Shown piece by piece: positions 16,706 through 26,361 of a stretch of 64,000 nucleotides of DNA (positions are counted from its first letter, which is position 1; the number at the start of each line of letters is the position of its first letter). Both the position numbers and the translations under genes were made by a program. The notes under the pieces are model-generated. The model was not told the origin of the DNA. It searched no databases and saw only the letters and a program-made list of their open reading frames with translations. The stretch spans positions 186,001-250,000 of the forward strand of contig CAWIQD010000002.1 of NCBI GenBank assembly GCA_963837945.1, written 5' to 3'. The DNA is from CAVUBL01 sp963837945. Lineage in GTDB: Bacteria > Acidobacteriota > Thermoanaerobaculia > Multivoradales > DATKCC01.

Positions 16706-18010
16706 ATGGTCGTCAAGCGTAGGATCGTGGTCTGTCTGCTCGTCGTACTGGTCGCCGGCACCGCGCCGGCGTGGTCCCTGGACGGCCACTTCGTCCACGG
16801 GGTCGGGGCGCGCAACGAGGCGATGGGCGGAGCGGGCGCCGGCCTGCCCACCGACGCGCTCAGCGCGCTCGCCTGGAACCCGGCGCTGCTCACCCGGCTC
16901 GGGGACTACCAGTTTCAGTTCGGCATCGAGCTGCTCAAGGGCTCCCCCGAGGTCGAGTCGACCGTCGAGACCCCGTTCGGCCCGTTCTCCGGCCGCACCG
17001 AGGACGACACCGACACTCTCCCGATCCCGCAGTTCGGCTGGAGCCACCACGCTCAGGGCTCGCGGGTGGCCTACGGCATGGGGGCGCTGGCGCTGGCCGG
17101 CTTCTTCACCGACTATCCGCAGGACTCGACCAATCCGCTGCTCGCGCCGCAGCCGCAGGGCTTCGGGCGCGTCAACTCCGAGTACCAGTACCTGCGGATC
17201 CCGCTCGCCGTCGCCTACCAGGCGACCGCCAAGCTCTCGGTGGGCGGCGCCCTGACCCTGGGCTACGCCCGGCTCGGCGCCACCGCCGCCGCCTTCGCGG
17301 CACCGGACTGCGCGCCCGACGGCTCGTGCTACTACCCCGCCGCCAACCAGGAGGGCTCCTACGGCTGGGGAGCGCAGGTCGGCCTCTTCTACCAGGCGAC
17401 GCCCGCCTGGTCGATCGGCGCCTCCTACAACACCGAGGAGCGCTTCCAGGACTTCGAGTACAACTCGGAGCACGCCAACCCCGCCCTGCCGACCTTCGGC
17501 ACCGCGCGGCGCTTTTCCTTCGGCGTCGACGCTCCGGCCCAGGCGGTGGTCGGCCTCGGGTGGCAGCCGGCTCCGAGCCTCTCCTTCGCCCTCGACGGCC
17601 GGTGGTACGGCTACTCCGGCACCGACGGCCTGGGAACCTACGGGTTCAATCCCGACGGCTCGATCCGCGGCTTCGGCTGGGACGACATCTACGTCCTCGC
17701 CTTCGGCGCCGAGTGGCGGCCGAGCCCGGCCTGGAGCCTGCGCGGCGGCTGGAACCACGCCGACAGCCCGATCGTGCCCGAGCGGGCCTTCTTCTCGACC
17801 GCGGCGCCGGCGACCTTCCAGGACCACCTGACCCTCGGGCTCGGCCTCCGGCTGACCGGCGCCCTCACCCTCGACGTCACCGGGTATCGCGGCTTCGAGC
17901 AGGACGTCACGGGGCCGTTCGTGAGCCCCGCCGGGCCGGTGCCGGGGACCTCCGTGACCCAGCGCAACTCGGCCGACTCGCTGGTGACGACCCTGAGCTT
18001 CAGCTTTTGA
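16706..18010 (+). CDS. OmpP1/FadL/TodX-family outer membrane transporter
   Basis: 434 residues from ATG 16706, with GGAGGAGA (16693-16700) five bases upstream. The signal peptide is ~23 residues ('MVVKRRIVVCLLVVLVAGTA...AWS'). The mature N-terminus has the FadL signature 'GARNEAMGGAGAGLPTDALS...WNPALL' (split: 'GARNEAMGGAGAGL', 'ALAWNPALL'). The rest alternates aromatic and small residues as in a 14-strand barrel and ends in Phe ('TTLSFSF'), the outer-membrane sorting signal. FadL proteins import hydrophobic compounds such as long-chain fatty acids; the acyl-CoA synthetase and beta-oxidation gene 5 kb downstream fit this, though they are not in the same operon. No lesion is seen. Confidence 0.88.
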   Translation: MVVKRRIVVCLLVVLVAGTAPAWSLDGHFVHGVGARNEAMGGAGAGLPTDALSALAWNPALLTRLGDYQFQFGIELLKGSPEVESTVETPFGPFSGRTEDDTDTLPIPQFGWSHHAQGSRVAYGMGALALAGFFTDYPQDSTNPLLAPQPQGFGRVNSEYQYLRIPLAVAYQATAKLSVGGALTLGYARLGATAAAFAAPDCAPDGSCYYPAANQEGSYGWGAQVGLFYQATPAWSIGASYNTEERFQDFEYNSEHANPALPTFGTARRFSFGVDAPAQAVVGLGWQPAPSLSFALDGRWYGYSGTDGLGTYGFNPDGSIRGFGWDDIYVLAFGAEWRPSPAWSLRGGWNHADSPIVPERAFFSTAAPATFQDHLTLGLGLRLTGALTLDVTGYRGFEQDVTGPFVSPAGPVPGTSVTQRNSADSLVTTLSFSF

Positions 18011-18171
18011 GGACCGTCGCGATTCGGCGTTCACGCGCTGTCCCGATCCGGGTGGGCGCGGCACTTTGGGACGTTGTAGGGCTTGCAACTCGATCGAGGT
18101 CATGACCGCTCGCGCGGCGGGACGCCGGCGTGCGCTCCGTGCGGGCGGATCTTCAGGGAGGAGCCAGAGCC

Positions 18172-18591
18172 ATGAGCAAGTACAGCGTGGAGAGCACGGA
18201 GTACGGGCTGCACCTGGTGTTCAACGGGTTCGTCAGCCCGGCCGAGGTGGCCGAGATGAACCGCGAGATCGAGCGCTCGGTCTCCGGATTTCACGAGGGC
18301 TTCGGGGTGCTCGTGGACATGCGGGCGAACCGGGCGTTTTCGAACGAGGTCGCCGAGCTGCTCAAGACCCAGGTGGGAATCGTCAAGCAGAAGGGCATGG
18401 CCCGCGCCGCGGTGGTGCTCCAGAGCGCCATCATGACGCTCCAGGCCCGGCGCATCACCACCGAGTCGGAGGCGACGCAGATGATCCGCTTCATCGACTC
18501 CTCGGCCACCGCCGACTGGGAGAAGATCGCTCTCGACTGGATCAAGCGCGGCACCGAGCCGCCCGTCAAGTCGATGGGTGGGGATCTCTAG
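18172..18591 (+). CDS. Small STAS/SpoIIAA-like protein (hypothetical)
   Basis: 139 residues from ATG 18172, with AGGGAGGAG (18155-18163) nine bases upstream; an in-frame ATG at 18130 lacks a ribosome-binding site. The pattern of an N-terminal beta pair ('YSVESTEYGLHLVFNGFVS'), a helix, 'GFGVLVDMRANRAFS', then 'GMARAAVVLQSAIMTLQARR' and 'ATADWEKIALDWI' resembles STAS-like (SpoIIAA-like) domains, in which 'LVDMR' corresponds to the strand before the regulatory loop. The usual phospho-Ser is not evident. It may regulate a partner protein in the cytoplasm. It stands alone, followed by a strong hairpin terminator. Confidence 0.65.
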   Translation: MSKYSVESTEYGLHLVFNGFVSPAEVAEMNREIERSVSGFHEGFGVLVDMRANRAFSNEVAELLKTQVGIVKQKGMARAAVVLQSAIMTLQARRITTESEATQMIRFIDSSATADWEKIALDWIKRGTEPPVKSMGGDL

Positions 18592-18625
18592 CCGACCAGT
18601 AGCTCGCGGAGAGGGATCGCGTAGA

Positions 18626-18659
18626 AAGGGCGGGACCGGCTCGGGCCGGTCCCGCCCTT
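18626..18659. terminator. Strong hairpin between the STAS-like gene and tRNA-Pro
   Basis: AAGGGCGGGACCGG pairs perfectly with CCGGTCCCGCCCTT around a short loop centred on CTCGG. A short T-containing tract follows on the + strand (CGTCTTG), and the other strand is followed by TTTCTACG, so it may act in both directions. Confidence 0.75.
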
Positions 18660-18676
18660 CGTCTTGCGGAGGAAAT

Positions 18677-18753
18677 TGGTCGGGGCGAGAGGATTTGAAC
18701 CTCCGGCCTCACGGTCCCGAACCGTGCGCTCTACCAGGCTGAGCTACGCCCCG
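18677..18753 (-). tRNA. tRNA-Pro (anticodon CGG)
   Basis: On the minus strand the acceptor stem is CGGGGCG...CGCCCCG with discriminator A and an encoded CCA (18679-18677). The D arm has AGCTCAGCCTGGTAGAGC. The anticodon stem-loop is CACGG-TTCGGGA-CCGTG, giving anticodon CGG. The T arm GGAGGTTCAAATCCTC is standard. Length is 77 nt with CCA. Confidence 0.95.
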
Positions 18754-18856
18754 TACCGGACCGCACCGGGGCCGGACGGCCCCGGCGCGGAGGCGAAAGG
18801 TTACCCTTCCGGCCGGCCCCGGTCAAGCAAGCCAAGCGAAGCCGAAACAGCGGGCC

Positions 18857-21800
18857 TCACGGCTGCCGCGGCGGCGACCAGCGCGGTACCCGTCCCGGGG
18901 TCCAGGGACCGCCCAGGTCCTCGACCTTGCCCTCCAGGCCCGCCAGGTCGGTCTCGATCAGCGTCCGCAGCTTGGCGAGAACCTCGGAGAACTGCTGGCC
19001 CGCGATCTCGAAGCCTCGGCGGTGGGTCTCGGTCGGAGCCGAGGTCGAGCCCCAGCTACCGTAGACCACCTGCTGCACCCGGTCGACGATCGAGGGCGGC
19101 GTCGGCTCGTTGTGCTCGGCGACGACCGAATCCCCCTCGAGGTCGATCTCGAGGTCCTTGAGCCGCATCTCGAGGTCGCGGGCCTCGCCGAGCAACGAGG
19201 CGTCGGCCCCCGGCGTGTCGAGCAGCGCCCGGTGGAGCGCGTCGAGCCGCTCCTGGGCCTCGTCGGCCGCCCGCACCGCGCCGAGGACTGCGCGCTGCAG
19301 GTCCGCGGTCTGGCGCTGGAAGGCCTCGAGCGCCTGGCGGTCCGCCGCGGGCAGGGTCGCGCGCTCGATCGGCCGGGTGGTGAAGCTGCGCTCCTCGCCG
19401 ACCGGCGTGATCTGGCCGTCGACCATCTCGGCCATCTGGACGGTGAAGGTCCCGGGCGCCGTCATCGGGCCCGTCGGCGCCTCGGAGAAGGGGTTGTCGG
19501 GATCTCCTTCACCGCCCTCGGCGCGCACCGGCGTCGCGGGCGGGAGGTGGAGGTCCCAGGCTACGCGGTGGACCCCGGCCTGGGCCGGGGCGGTGAGCCG
19601 CCGCACCACGTTGCCGTCCTGGTCGCGGACCGTGAACAGCACGGCCGGCGGCGCCTCCCGCTCCTCCGTGCGCAGCTCCTCCCAGGTCGGCATCGCCACC
19701 GGCTTGCCGGCCTTGACCAGGTCGGACTCGAGCTTCTCGCGCTGGCTCTGCCGGCTCTCGAGGGTCTCCTTCAGGTAGTAGGTGAAGACGGCGCCGTAGG
19801 GCGGGTTCTCGGCGGTGAAGTACGACGCGCCCTGGAATCCGTGGCCGCGCAGCCCGATCGCCGAGTAGCCCGGGTTGTAGACCTGCGGGTCGGGGACCGG
19901 GAACAGGACGGCGTCCTGCTCCAGGGTCTGCTTGCTCAGGCCGCGCAGCGGAGTCAGGTCGTCGAGCACCCAGAAGCCGCGGCCGAAGGTGGCGAGGACG
20001 AGGTCGTTCTCCCGCTCCTGGATCGCCAGGTCGCGCACCGCGATCGTCGGCAGGCCGCCGGTGAGCTGGATCCAGTGACCGCCACCGTCGAGGGTGAAGT
20101 AGGCGCCGAACTCGGTGCCGGCGAACAGCAGCCCCGGGGCGACCGGGTCCTGGATCACGGCGTAGACCGTGCCCCGCTCCGGCAGGTCGCCGGCGATCGA
20201 GGTCCAGGTACGGCCGCGGTCGGAGCTCTCGAGGAGGTAGGGCTTGAAGTCGCCCATCTTGTGGTTGTCGAAGGCGGCGAACACCGTGTCGGGATCGTGG
20301 TTCGAGGCCTGGAGGTACGACACGTAGGAGTGGGCCGGGACGCCGGCGAAGGTGTCGTCCTTGCGCCAGCTCCCGCCGCCGTCCTCGGAGACCTGCACCA
20401 GCCCGTCGTCGGTGCCGACGTAGAGGAGACCCTCGACCTCGGGCGACTCCGAGAGGGCGACGATGTTGCCGTAGAACGAGGTCGAGGCGTTCTTGGCCAC
20501 CGCGCTGACCGGCCAGACCCGGCCCATCACCTCGAGCTCGTTGCGGTTGACCTGGCGGGTCAGGTCCGGGCTCACGGCGGTCCAGGAGTCGCCCCGGTCG
20601 TCGGTGCGGAACAGGCGGTTGGCCCCGAAGTAGAGGCGGGTCGCCGAGTGCGGGCTGACGATCAGGGGCGAGTCCCAGTTCCAGCGCAGGGCGGGCTCGC
20701 CGAGGCCGGGCTGGGGCTGGATGTCGACCAGCTCGCCGCTCGCGCGGTCGAAGCGGACCAGGCCGCCGTACTGCGACTCGCCGTAGACGATGTCCGGGTT
20801 CTCGGGGTCGACCCGCGGCTGGAAACCGTCGCCGCCGACGGTGACGAACCAGTCGTCGTTGGTGATGCCGCTGGCGCTCGTGGTCTGGGCCGGACCGCCG
20901 AGGCTGAAGTTGTCCTGGGTGCCGCCGTAGACGTGGTAGAAGGGCTTGGCGTCGTCCAAGGCGAGCTTGTAGAACTGGGTCACCGGCAGGTTGGGCACGA
21001 AGCGCCAGGAGGCGGCGCGGTCCCAGCTCTCGTAGAGGCCGCCGTCGTTGCCCGAGACCAGGTGATCGGTGTTTCGGGGATCGATCCACAGCACGTGGTT
21101 GTCGACGTGCTTCTGGCGCTCGCCGGCCGGCTGGAAGGTCTTGCCGCCGTCGGTCGTCACCTGCATGAAGGTGTCCATCGAGTAGACGCGGTCGACGTCC
21201 CGGGGGTCGGCGACCAGCTCCTGGTAGTACTGCGGGCTCCCCGAGACGTAGCCGGAGCGCTTCTCCCAGCTCTCGCCCCGGTCGCTCGAGCGGTAGAAGC
21301 CGCCCTTGTCGCCGGTCGCCTCGATGATCGCGTAGACCACGTCGGGGTCGGCCGGCGAGACGACGAGGCCGATCCTGCCCAGGTCCCCCTTGGGCAGCCC
21401 CTTCTCGAGCTTGCGCCAGGTCGCCCCGGCGTCCTCGGACTTGTAGAGGGCCGACTCCGGGCCACCGTCGATCAGCGTCCAGACGTGGCGCCGGCGCTGG
21501 TAGGAGGCGGCGTAGAGGACGTCCGGGTCGCGCGGGTCGAAGGCGACGGCCGTCACGCCGGTGTCCTTGCTGATCTCGAGCGACTTCGTCCAGCTCTTGC
21601 CGCCGTCGGTCGTCTTGTAGAGGCCGCGGTCGCCACCGGCGTTCCAGAGCGGCCCCTGGGAGGCGACGTAGACGGTGTCGGAGTCGCGCGGATCGACCAG
21701 CACGCCGGCGATGTGCTGCGAGTCCCCGAGCCCCATGTTCTTCCAGCTCTGGCCGCCGTCGGTCGACTTGTAGACGCCGTCGCCGTACGAGACGCTGCGC

Positions 21801-22189
21801 TGGCTGTTGTTCTCGCCCGTGCCCACCCAGACGACGTTCGGGTTGTTCGGATCGACGGTCACGCAGCCGATCGAGTACGAGCCCTGGTCGCCGAACACGG
21901 GATCCCAGGTGACGCCCGCGTTGTCGCTCTTCCAGACGCCTCCGGAGGCCGAGGCCACCCACCAGGTGTCGGGCGCGCCGGGGGAGATCGCGACGTCGGC
22001 GATCCGGCCCGAGGTCACGGCGGGCCCGATCGAGCGCAGGGTCAGGCCGGCAAACGTCCCGGGAGCGAGGAGCTCGGGCGGCTTGGCGGCTGTCTCGTCC
22101 GCCCCTTTCGCGGTCTTGTCGCGAGCCGCGGACACGCCGACCGGTGCCAGGAGCAGGAGAAGCACGAGGGTGGAGAGCGATCGGGTCAC
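18857..22189 (-). CDS. Large secreted VPS10/BNR-repeat beta-propeller protein (sialidase/glycosyl-hydrolase-like)
   Basis: 1110 residues from GTG 22189 (AGGAGG six bases upstream). The N-terminus 'MTRSLSTLVLLLLLAPVGVSA' is a signal peptide; the ORF upstream of the GTG lacks one. The body is repeated BNR/Asp-box motifs, e.g. 'SDNAGVTWDPVF', 'STDGGQSWKNMG', 'TTDGGKSWTKS', 'SSDRGESWEKR', 'TDDRGDSWTAVS', 'SSDRGRTWTSIAG', arranged as two sortilin/VPS10-type propellers up to ~residue 780. A beta-rich region ('TFTVQMAEMVDGQITPVGEE') and an alpha-helical C-terminal segment ('FQRQTADLQRAVLGAVRAAD') follow. Such proteins are frequent in Acidobacteria and Bacteroidota and are exported; their substrate is unknown and no catalytic residues of sialidases are evident. 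It is monocistronic. Confidence 0.88.
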   Translation of the reverse strand: MTRSLSTLVLLLLLAPVGVSAARDKTAKGADETAAKPPELLAPGTFAGLTLRSIGPAVTSGRIADVAISPGAPDTWWVASASGGVWKSDNAGVTWDPVFGDQGSYSIGCVTVDPNNPNVVWVGTGENNSQRSVSYGDGVYKSTDGGQSWKNMGLGDSQHIAGVLVDPRDSDTVYVASQGPLWNAGGDRGLYKTTDGGKSWTKSLEISKDTGVTAVAFDPRDPDVLYAASYQRRRHVWTLIDGGPESALYKSEDAGATWRKLEKGLPKGDLGRIGLVVSPADPDVVYAIIEATGDKGGFYRSSDRGESWEKRSGYVSGSPQYYQELVADPRDVDRVYSMDTFMQVTTDGGKTFQPAGERQKHVDNHVLWIDPRNTDHLVSGNDGGLYESWDRAASWRFVPNLPVTQFYKLALDDAKPFYHVYGGTQDNFSLGGPAQTTSASGITNDDWFVTVGGDGFQPRVDPENPDIVYGESQYGGLVRFDRASGELVDIQPQPGLGEPALRWNWDSPLIVSPHSATRLYFGANRLFRTDDRGDSWTAVSPDLTRQVNRNELEVMGRVWPVSAVAKNASTSFYGNIVALSESPEVEGLLYVGTDDGLVQVSEDGGGSWRKDDTFAGVPAHSYVSYLQASNHDPDTVFAAFDNHKMGDFKPYLLESSDRGRTWTSIAGDLPERGTVYAVIQDPVAPGLLFAGTEFGAYFTLDGGGHWIQLTGGLPTIAVRDLAIQERENDLVLATFGRGFWVLDDLTPLRGLSKQTLEQDAVLFPVPDPQVYNPGYSAIGLRGHGFQGASYFTAENPPYGAVFTYYLKETLESRQSQREKLESDLVKAGKPVAMPTWEELRTEEREAPPAVLFTVRDQDGNVVRRLTAPAQAGVHRVAWDLHLPPATPVRAEGGEGDPDNPFSEAPTGPMTAPGTFTVQMAEMVDGQITPVGEERSFTTRPIERATLPAADRQALEAFQRQTADLQRAVLGAVRAADEAQERLDALHRALLDTPGADASLLGEARDLEMRLKDLEIDLEGDSVVAEHNEPTPPSIVDRVQQVVYGSWGSTSAPTETHRRGFEIAGQQFSEVLAKLRTLIETDLAGLEGKVEDLGGPWTPGRVPRWSPPRQP

Positions 22190-22321
22190 CAGGATCCTCC
22201 TTTGTTTCGATTGTTTGGTGATTGCGCGGCAGCCCGCGCGGCCGAGGCCGGCCGCGGCCCAAGGATGCCACAAACGCCCGGCGGCGAGGCCCACCCCGGC
22301 GCGCGGGGCCCGTCCGGGGCG

Positions 22322-22327
22322 TAGAAT
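22322..22327 (+). promoter_or_regulatory. TAGAAT -10-like box upstream of the acyl-CoA synthetase gene
   Basis: TAGAAT matches the TANNNT/-10 pattern. It would give a ~60-base leader that includes TGAGGAGG about 11 bases before ATG 22396. No clear -35 hexamer is visible. Confidence 0.35.
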
Positions 22328-22395
22328 GAAGAGGCTCGACGCGCTCCCGCAACCAGCCCCAGCCACGAGAGGATCTCCTGAGGAGGCATCGCACC

Positions 22396-24207
22396 ATGGC
22401 CGTGACTACCCTCGCCGAGCTGTTCCTGCACGTCGCCGGGCACCGCAAGCCGGACGCCGTGCTCCACAAGGTCGGCGCCACCTTCCAGCCGGTCTCGACC
22501 GCCGAGCTGGTCGACCGCGTCCGGCGCCTGGCACGCGGTCTCGAGAAGCGGGGCGTCGACAAGGGCGACCGGGTCGCCCTGATGGCCGAGAACGGGCCGC
22601 ACTGGCCGATCATCGACTTCGCCACCCTCTGCCGCGGCGCGGTGACGGTGACCATCTACCCCACCTTGCTGCCCGAGCAGGCGGCCTACATCGCCCGCGA
22701 CAGCGGCTCGAAGGTGCTCTTCGTCCAGACCGCCCAGCAGCTCCGAGGGCTGGTGGACGTGGCCGAGGACATGCCGGAGGCGGAGCTCTTCGTGCTCATC
22801 CAGGGCGACCCGGAGGAGGCGCTGGGGCGCGCCGCCGACAACGTGGTGACGCTCGCCCAGCTCGACCGCGAGGGCGGCGACCTCGACGGCGAGGCGTTCG
22901 GCGACCGGATCCACGAGATCGCACCCGAGGACCTCGCCACCCTGGTCTACACCAGCGGCACCACCGGCGAGCCCAAGGGGGTGATGCTCACCCACCACAA
23001 CCTGGTCTCGAACGTCGAGGCGGCCCTCGAAGTCTTCCCGATCAAGCCCGAGCACCGGGCGCTCTGCTTCCTGCCTCTCGCCCACGCCTACGAGCGGATG
23101 GTCGACTACCTCTACTTCTACCTCGGCTGCACCATCGCCTACGCCGAGTCGGTGCAGACCCTGGCCGAGGACCTGGCGCTGGTCCAGCCGAACGTCTTCG
23201 TCTCGGTGCCGCGGGTGTACGAGAAGGTGCTGGCCAAGATCCAGGAGAAGGTCGCCCGGGGCTCGGGCGGCAAGCAGAAGATCTTCGCCTGGGCCCAGGG
23301 CGTGGCGCACGAGGCGCTGCCGTACCGGCTGCGCCACCGCAGCCCGCCGGGCTTCGCCGGGTGGAAGCTCGCGCTCGCCGACAAGCTGGTCTTCGGCAAG
23401 ATCAAGGAGCGCCTGGGCGGGAAGTTCGTCTTCGCCCTCTCCGGCGGCGCGCCGCTGGCGCCGGAGCTCGCCGAGTTCTTCTGGGGCGCGGGGATCGAGA
23501 TCTACGAGGGCTACGGCCTGACCGAGACCTCGCCGGTGATCTCGGTCAACACGCCGGACGCGGTCAAGCTCGGCACGGTCGGCAAGACGATCCCGCAGGT
23601 CGAGGTCCACATCGCCGAGGACGGCGAGATCCTCTCGCGCGGCCCGAACACCATGCAGGGCTACTGGCGCAAGCCCGAGGCCACGGCGGAGGCGATCGAC
23701 GCCGAGGGCTGGTTCCACACCGGCGACATCGGCGAGGTGGACGCCGAAGGGTTCCTGAAGATCACCGACCGCAAGAAGGAGATCATCGTCAACGCCTACG
23801 GCAAGAACATCGCCCCGGCGCCGATCGAGAACGTGCTCAAGACCAGCCGCTTCATCAACCAGGTGGTGGTGATCGGCGACCGGCGCAAGTTCCTGTCGGC
23901 GCTGATCGTGCCCGACTTCGACGCCCTCGGCGTGTGGGCCGGCGACCACGGCGTCGACGCCTCGGACCCCGAGGCCCTGATCGGGAACCCGAAGGTGCGC
24001 GAGCTGATCGCCGGCGAGGTCGACGAGGTCAACCGCCGCCTCGCCCACTACGAGCGGATCGTCGCCTGGGACCTCCTCGGCGAGGAGCTCTCGATCGAGA
24101 ACGGTGAGCTGACGCCCACCCAGAAGGTCAAGCGCCGGGTGGTCGACAAGCGCTACGCGGAACGGATCGACGAGATGTACGAAGACGCCAGAGCGCCCCA
24201 GGGATAG
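22396..24207 (+). CDS. Long-chain fatty acid-CoA ligase (AMP-forming)
   Basis: 603 residues, normal for long-chain acyl-CoA synthetases of the FadD15/FACL group. The AMP-binding P-loop-like motif 'LVYTSGTTGEPKGVMLTH' lies near residue 185, followed by 'GYGLTETSPVISVN', 'GWFHTGDIGEVDAEGF' and 'KITDRKKEIIVNAYGKNIAP', whose final Lys-rich segment supplies the adenylation lysine region. It activates fatty acids with ATP and CoA for degradation or lipid synthesis. It starts at ATG 22396 with TGAGGAGG upstream and ends 9 bp before the FadJ-like gene, with which it forms an operon. An enormous antisense frame on the other strand has no family matches I can see and is a GC artefact. Confidence 0.95.
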   Translation: MAVTTLAELFLHVAGHRKPDAVLHKVGATFQPVSTAELVDRVRRLARGLEKRGVDKGDRVALMAENGPHWPIIDFATLCRGAVTVTIYPTLLPEQAAYIARDSGSKVLFVQTAQQLRGLVDVAEDMPEAELFVLIQGDPEEALGRAADNVVTLAQLDREGGDLDGEAFGDRIHEIAPEDLATLVYTSGTTGEPKGVMLTHHNLVSNVEAALEVFPIKPEHRALCFLPLAHAYERMVDYLYFYLGCTIAYAESVQTLAEDLALVQPNVFVSVPRVYEKVLAKIQEKVARGSGGKQKIFAWAQGVAHEALPYRLRHRSPPGFAGWKLALADKLVFGKIKERLGGKFVFALSGGAPLAPELAEFFWGAGIEIYEGYGLTETSPVISVNTPDAVKLGTVGKTIPQVEVHIAEDGEILSRGPNTMQGYWRKPEATAEAIDAEGWFHTGDIGEVDAEGFLKITDRKKEIIVNAYGKNIAPAPIENVLKTSRFINQVVVIGDRRKFLSALIVPDFDALGVWAGDHGVDASDPEALIGNPKVRELIAGEVDEVNRRLAHYERIVAWDLLGEELSIENGELTPTQKVKRRVVDKRYAERIDEMYEDARAPQG

Positions 24208-24216
24208 GAGGGTCGC

Positions 24217-26361
24217 GTGGAATCCGTCTTTCGCCTCGACGTCGGCACCGACCGGTTGGCGACCGTCACCTTCGATTGTCCCGACCGCAAGGTCAACGTC
24301 TTCTCTCGCGAGGCCCTCGCCGAGCTCGAAGCGCTCGTCGACCGGCTCGCCGAGCGCGACGACGTCGCCGTCCTGGTGCTGCTTTCCGGCAAGGAGGGCA
24401 GCTTCATCGCCGGCGCCGACGTCGCCCTGATCGCCGAGGTGGCGGACCCGCTCGCGGCCGAGGCCGGCGCGCGCTTCGGACAGCGGGTGTTCGCCGCCTG
24501 GGAGAGCCTGCCCTTCCCCACCGTGGCCGCGATTCGCGGCATCTGCCTGGGCGGCGGCACCGAGCTCTCCCTGGCGTCGACCTACCGGGTGGCGAGCGAT
24601 CGCGAGGACACCCGGATCGGCTTTCCCGAGATCAAGCTGGGCATTCTCCCGGCCTGGGGCGGCTCGACCCGCCTGCCGCGCCTGGTGGGGGCCGAGAAGG
24701 CGCTCGACATGATCCTGACCGGCAGGAACGTCCGCGCCAAGAAGGCACTCGGAATCGGCCTGGTCGACGCCCTCCTGCCCGACGCCAGGTTCCTCGACCT
24801 GGTGCGCGACTTCGCTCTCGAGCGGCGCGGAGCTCGGCCCCCGAAGCGGGGCGGCGGCGGCCTCAAGGGCCTCCTGCTCGAGAAGAACCCGCTCGGCCGC
24901 CGCCTCCTCTTCGACCAGGCCGCGAAGCAGGCCCGGTCGCGCACCGGCGGCAACTACCCCGCCCCCCCGGAGGCGATCCGCGTGATCCGCACGGGGCTCG
25001 AGGAGGGCCTCCAGGCCGGGTTCAACGCCGAGGCCCGCGCGGCGGCGGCCCTCGCCACCTCGCGCGAGGCCAAGAACCTCATCCACGTCTTCCGCCTGAC
25101 CGAGGAGGCCAAGAAGGAGACGGGCCTCGCCGGCGGCGAGGCCCGGCAGGTCGCCGAGATCGCGGTGGTCGGGGCCGGCGTGATGGGCGGCGGCATCGGC
25201 CAGCTGGTCGCCGGCCACGCCGGCATCCCGGTGCGCTTGAAGGACATCGCCCGAGAGGCGCTGGCGAGCGGCATGGAGCACGCCGCCAAGGTCTTCGCCA
25301 AGCAGGTCGGCAGGCGGCGCCTGACGCCGGAGGGGATGCGCCGCAAGATGGCGCTCCTGCGCCCCACCCTCGACTACTCCGGCTTCCGCCGGGCGGACGT
25401 GGTGATCGAGGCGGTGGTCGAGAAGCTCGAGGTCAAGCGCTCGGTGTTCGCCGAGATCGCCGAAGAGGTGCGCGACGAGGCCGTGCTCGCCACCAACACC
25501 TCCTCGCTCTCGGTCGACGCCATCGCCGCCGACACCCCGCATCCGGAGCGGGTCGTCGGGATGCACTTCTTCAACCCGGTCGACAAGATGCCCCTGGTCG
25601 AGGTGGTGGCCGGCGAGCGCTCCGCGCCGTGGGCGGTCAACACGGTCTTCGAGCTCTCGCGCCGCCTGGGCAAGACCCCGGTGCTGGTGCGCGACGCGCC
25701 GGGCTTCCTGGTCAACCGGCTGCTGGTGGTCTCGCTCTCGGAGGCCCTGTGGCTCCTCGAGGAGGGGCACCGCATCGAGGCGCTCGACCGGGTGATGAAG
25801 CGATGGGGCATGCCGATGGGCCCGCTCGCCCTGACCGACGAGGTCGGGATCGACGTCGCGGTGAAGGTCGCCCACATCCTGCACGAGGCCTTCGGCGACC
25901 GCCTGCCGCTGCCGGCCTGGATCGACCGCTTGCAGGAGGACGGCCGCCTCGGGGCCAAGAACGGCCGCGGTTTCTACCGCTACGACGACGGCGAGCGCAC
26001 GGGGCCCGACGCCGAGGTCTACCGCCTGCTGGGGCTCGAGCCGTCGATCGACGCGCCCGATCCGCAGCGGGTGGTGGACCGCACCGTCCTGCGCATGGTC
26101 GACGAGGCGGCCCGCTGCCTGGACGAGCGGGTGGTCCGATCGCCGGGGCAGCTCGATCTGGCGATGATCTACGGAACCGGCTTTCCACCCTTCCGCGGCG
26201 GGCTCGCCCGCTGGGCGGACCAGCGTGGTCTCGACGAGATCGTCGCCAGACTCGAAGGCTTCGCGACCTCGGTCGGCGCGCGCTACGCGCCGAGCGACGC
26301 GCTGCGCGCCGCGGCCGCGAGCGGCGGCTTCTACGCTTACGGCTGGGGTGCTGGAGCCTGA
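24217..26361 (+). CDS. fadJ: Bifunctional enoyl-CoA hydratase / 3-hydroxyacyl-CoA dehydrogenase
   Basis: 714 residues, the size of FadB/FadJ alpha subunits. The start is GTG 24217 with TAGGAGGG seven bases upstream. The N-terminal hydratase (1-~190) has 'GICLGGGTELSLASTYRVAS' and 'FPEIKLGILPAWGGSTRLP', so both catalytic Glu positions (GGGTE and PEIKLG) are present. The NAD-binding fold starts at ~305 with 'GAGVMGGGIGQLVAG', and the dehydrogenase His is in 'VVGMHFFNPVDKMPLVEV'. C-terminal 3HCDH domains include 'DAPGFLVNRLLV' and 'YGTGFPPFRGGLARWAD'. It carries out steps two and three of beta-oxidation. The thiolase partner is not in the window. FadJ rather than FadB is a guess; the operon with the acyl-CoA ligase is clear. 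Confidence 0.9.
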   Translation: MESVFRLDVGTDRLATVTFDCPDRKVNVFSREALAELEALVDRLAERDDVAVLVLLSGKEGSFIAGADVALIAEVADPLAAEAGARFGQRVFAAWESLPFPTVAAIRGICLGGGTELSLASTYRVASDREDTRIGFPEIKLGILPAWGGSTRLPRLVGAEKALDMILTGRNVRAKKALGIGLVDALLPDARFLDLVRDFALERRGARPPKRGGGGLKGLLLEKNPLGRRLLFDQAAKQARSRTGGNYPAPPEAIRVIRTGLEEGLQAGFNAEARAAAALATSREAKNLIHVFRLTEEAKKETGLAGGEARQVAEIAVVGAGVMGGGIGQLVAGHAGIPVRLKDIAREALASGMEHAAKVFAKQVGRRRLTPEGMRRKMALLRPTLDYSGFRRADVVIEAVVEKLEVKRSVFAEIAEEVRDEAVLATNTSSLSVDAIAADTPHPERVVGMHFFNPVDKMPLVEVVAGERSAPWAVNTVFELSRRLGKTPVLVRDAPGFLVNRLLVVSLSEALWLLEEGHRIEALDRVMKRWGMPMGPLALTDEVGIDVAVKVAHILHEAFGDRLPLPAWIDRLQEDGRLGAKNGRGFYRYDDGERTGPDAEVYRLLGLEPSIDAPDPQRVVDRTVLRMVDEAARCLDERVVRSPGQLDLAMIYGTGFPPFRGGLARWADQRGLDEIVARLEGFATSVGARYAPSDALRAAAASGGFYAYGWGAGA

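Noticed and set aside
19022..22324. 1100-codon + strand frame opposite the VPS10-like gene
   Set aside because: Shadow frame; the minus strand has a signal peptide, ribosome-binding site and BNR motifs.
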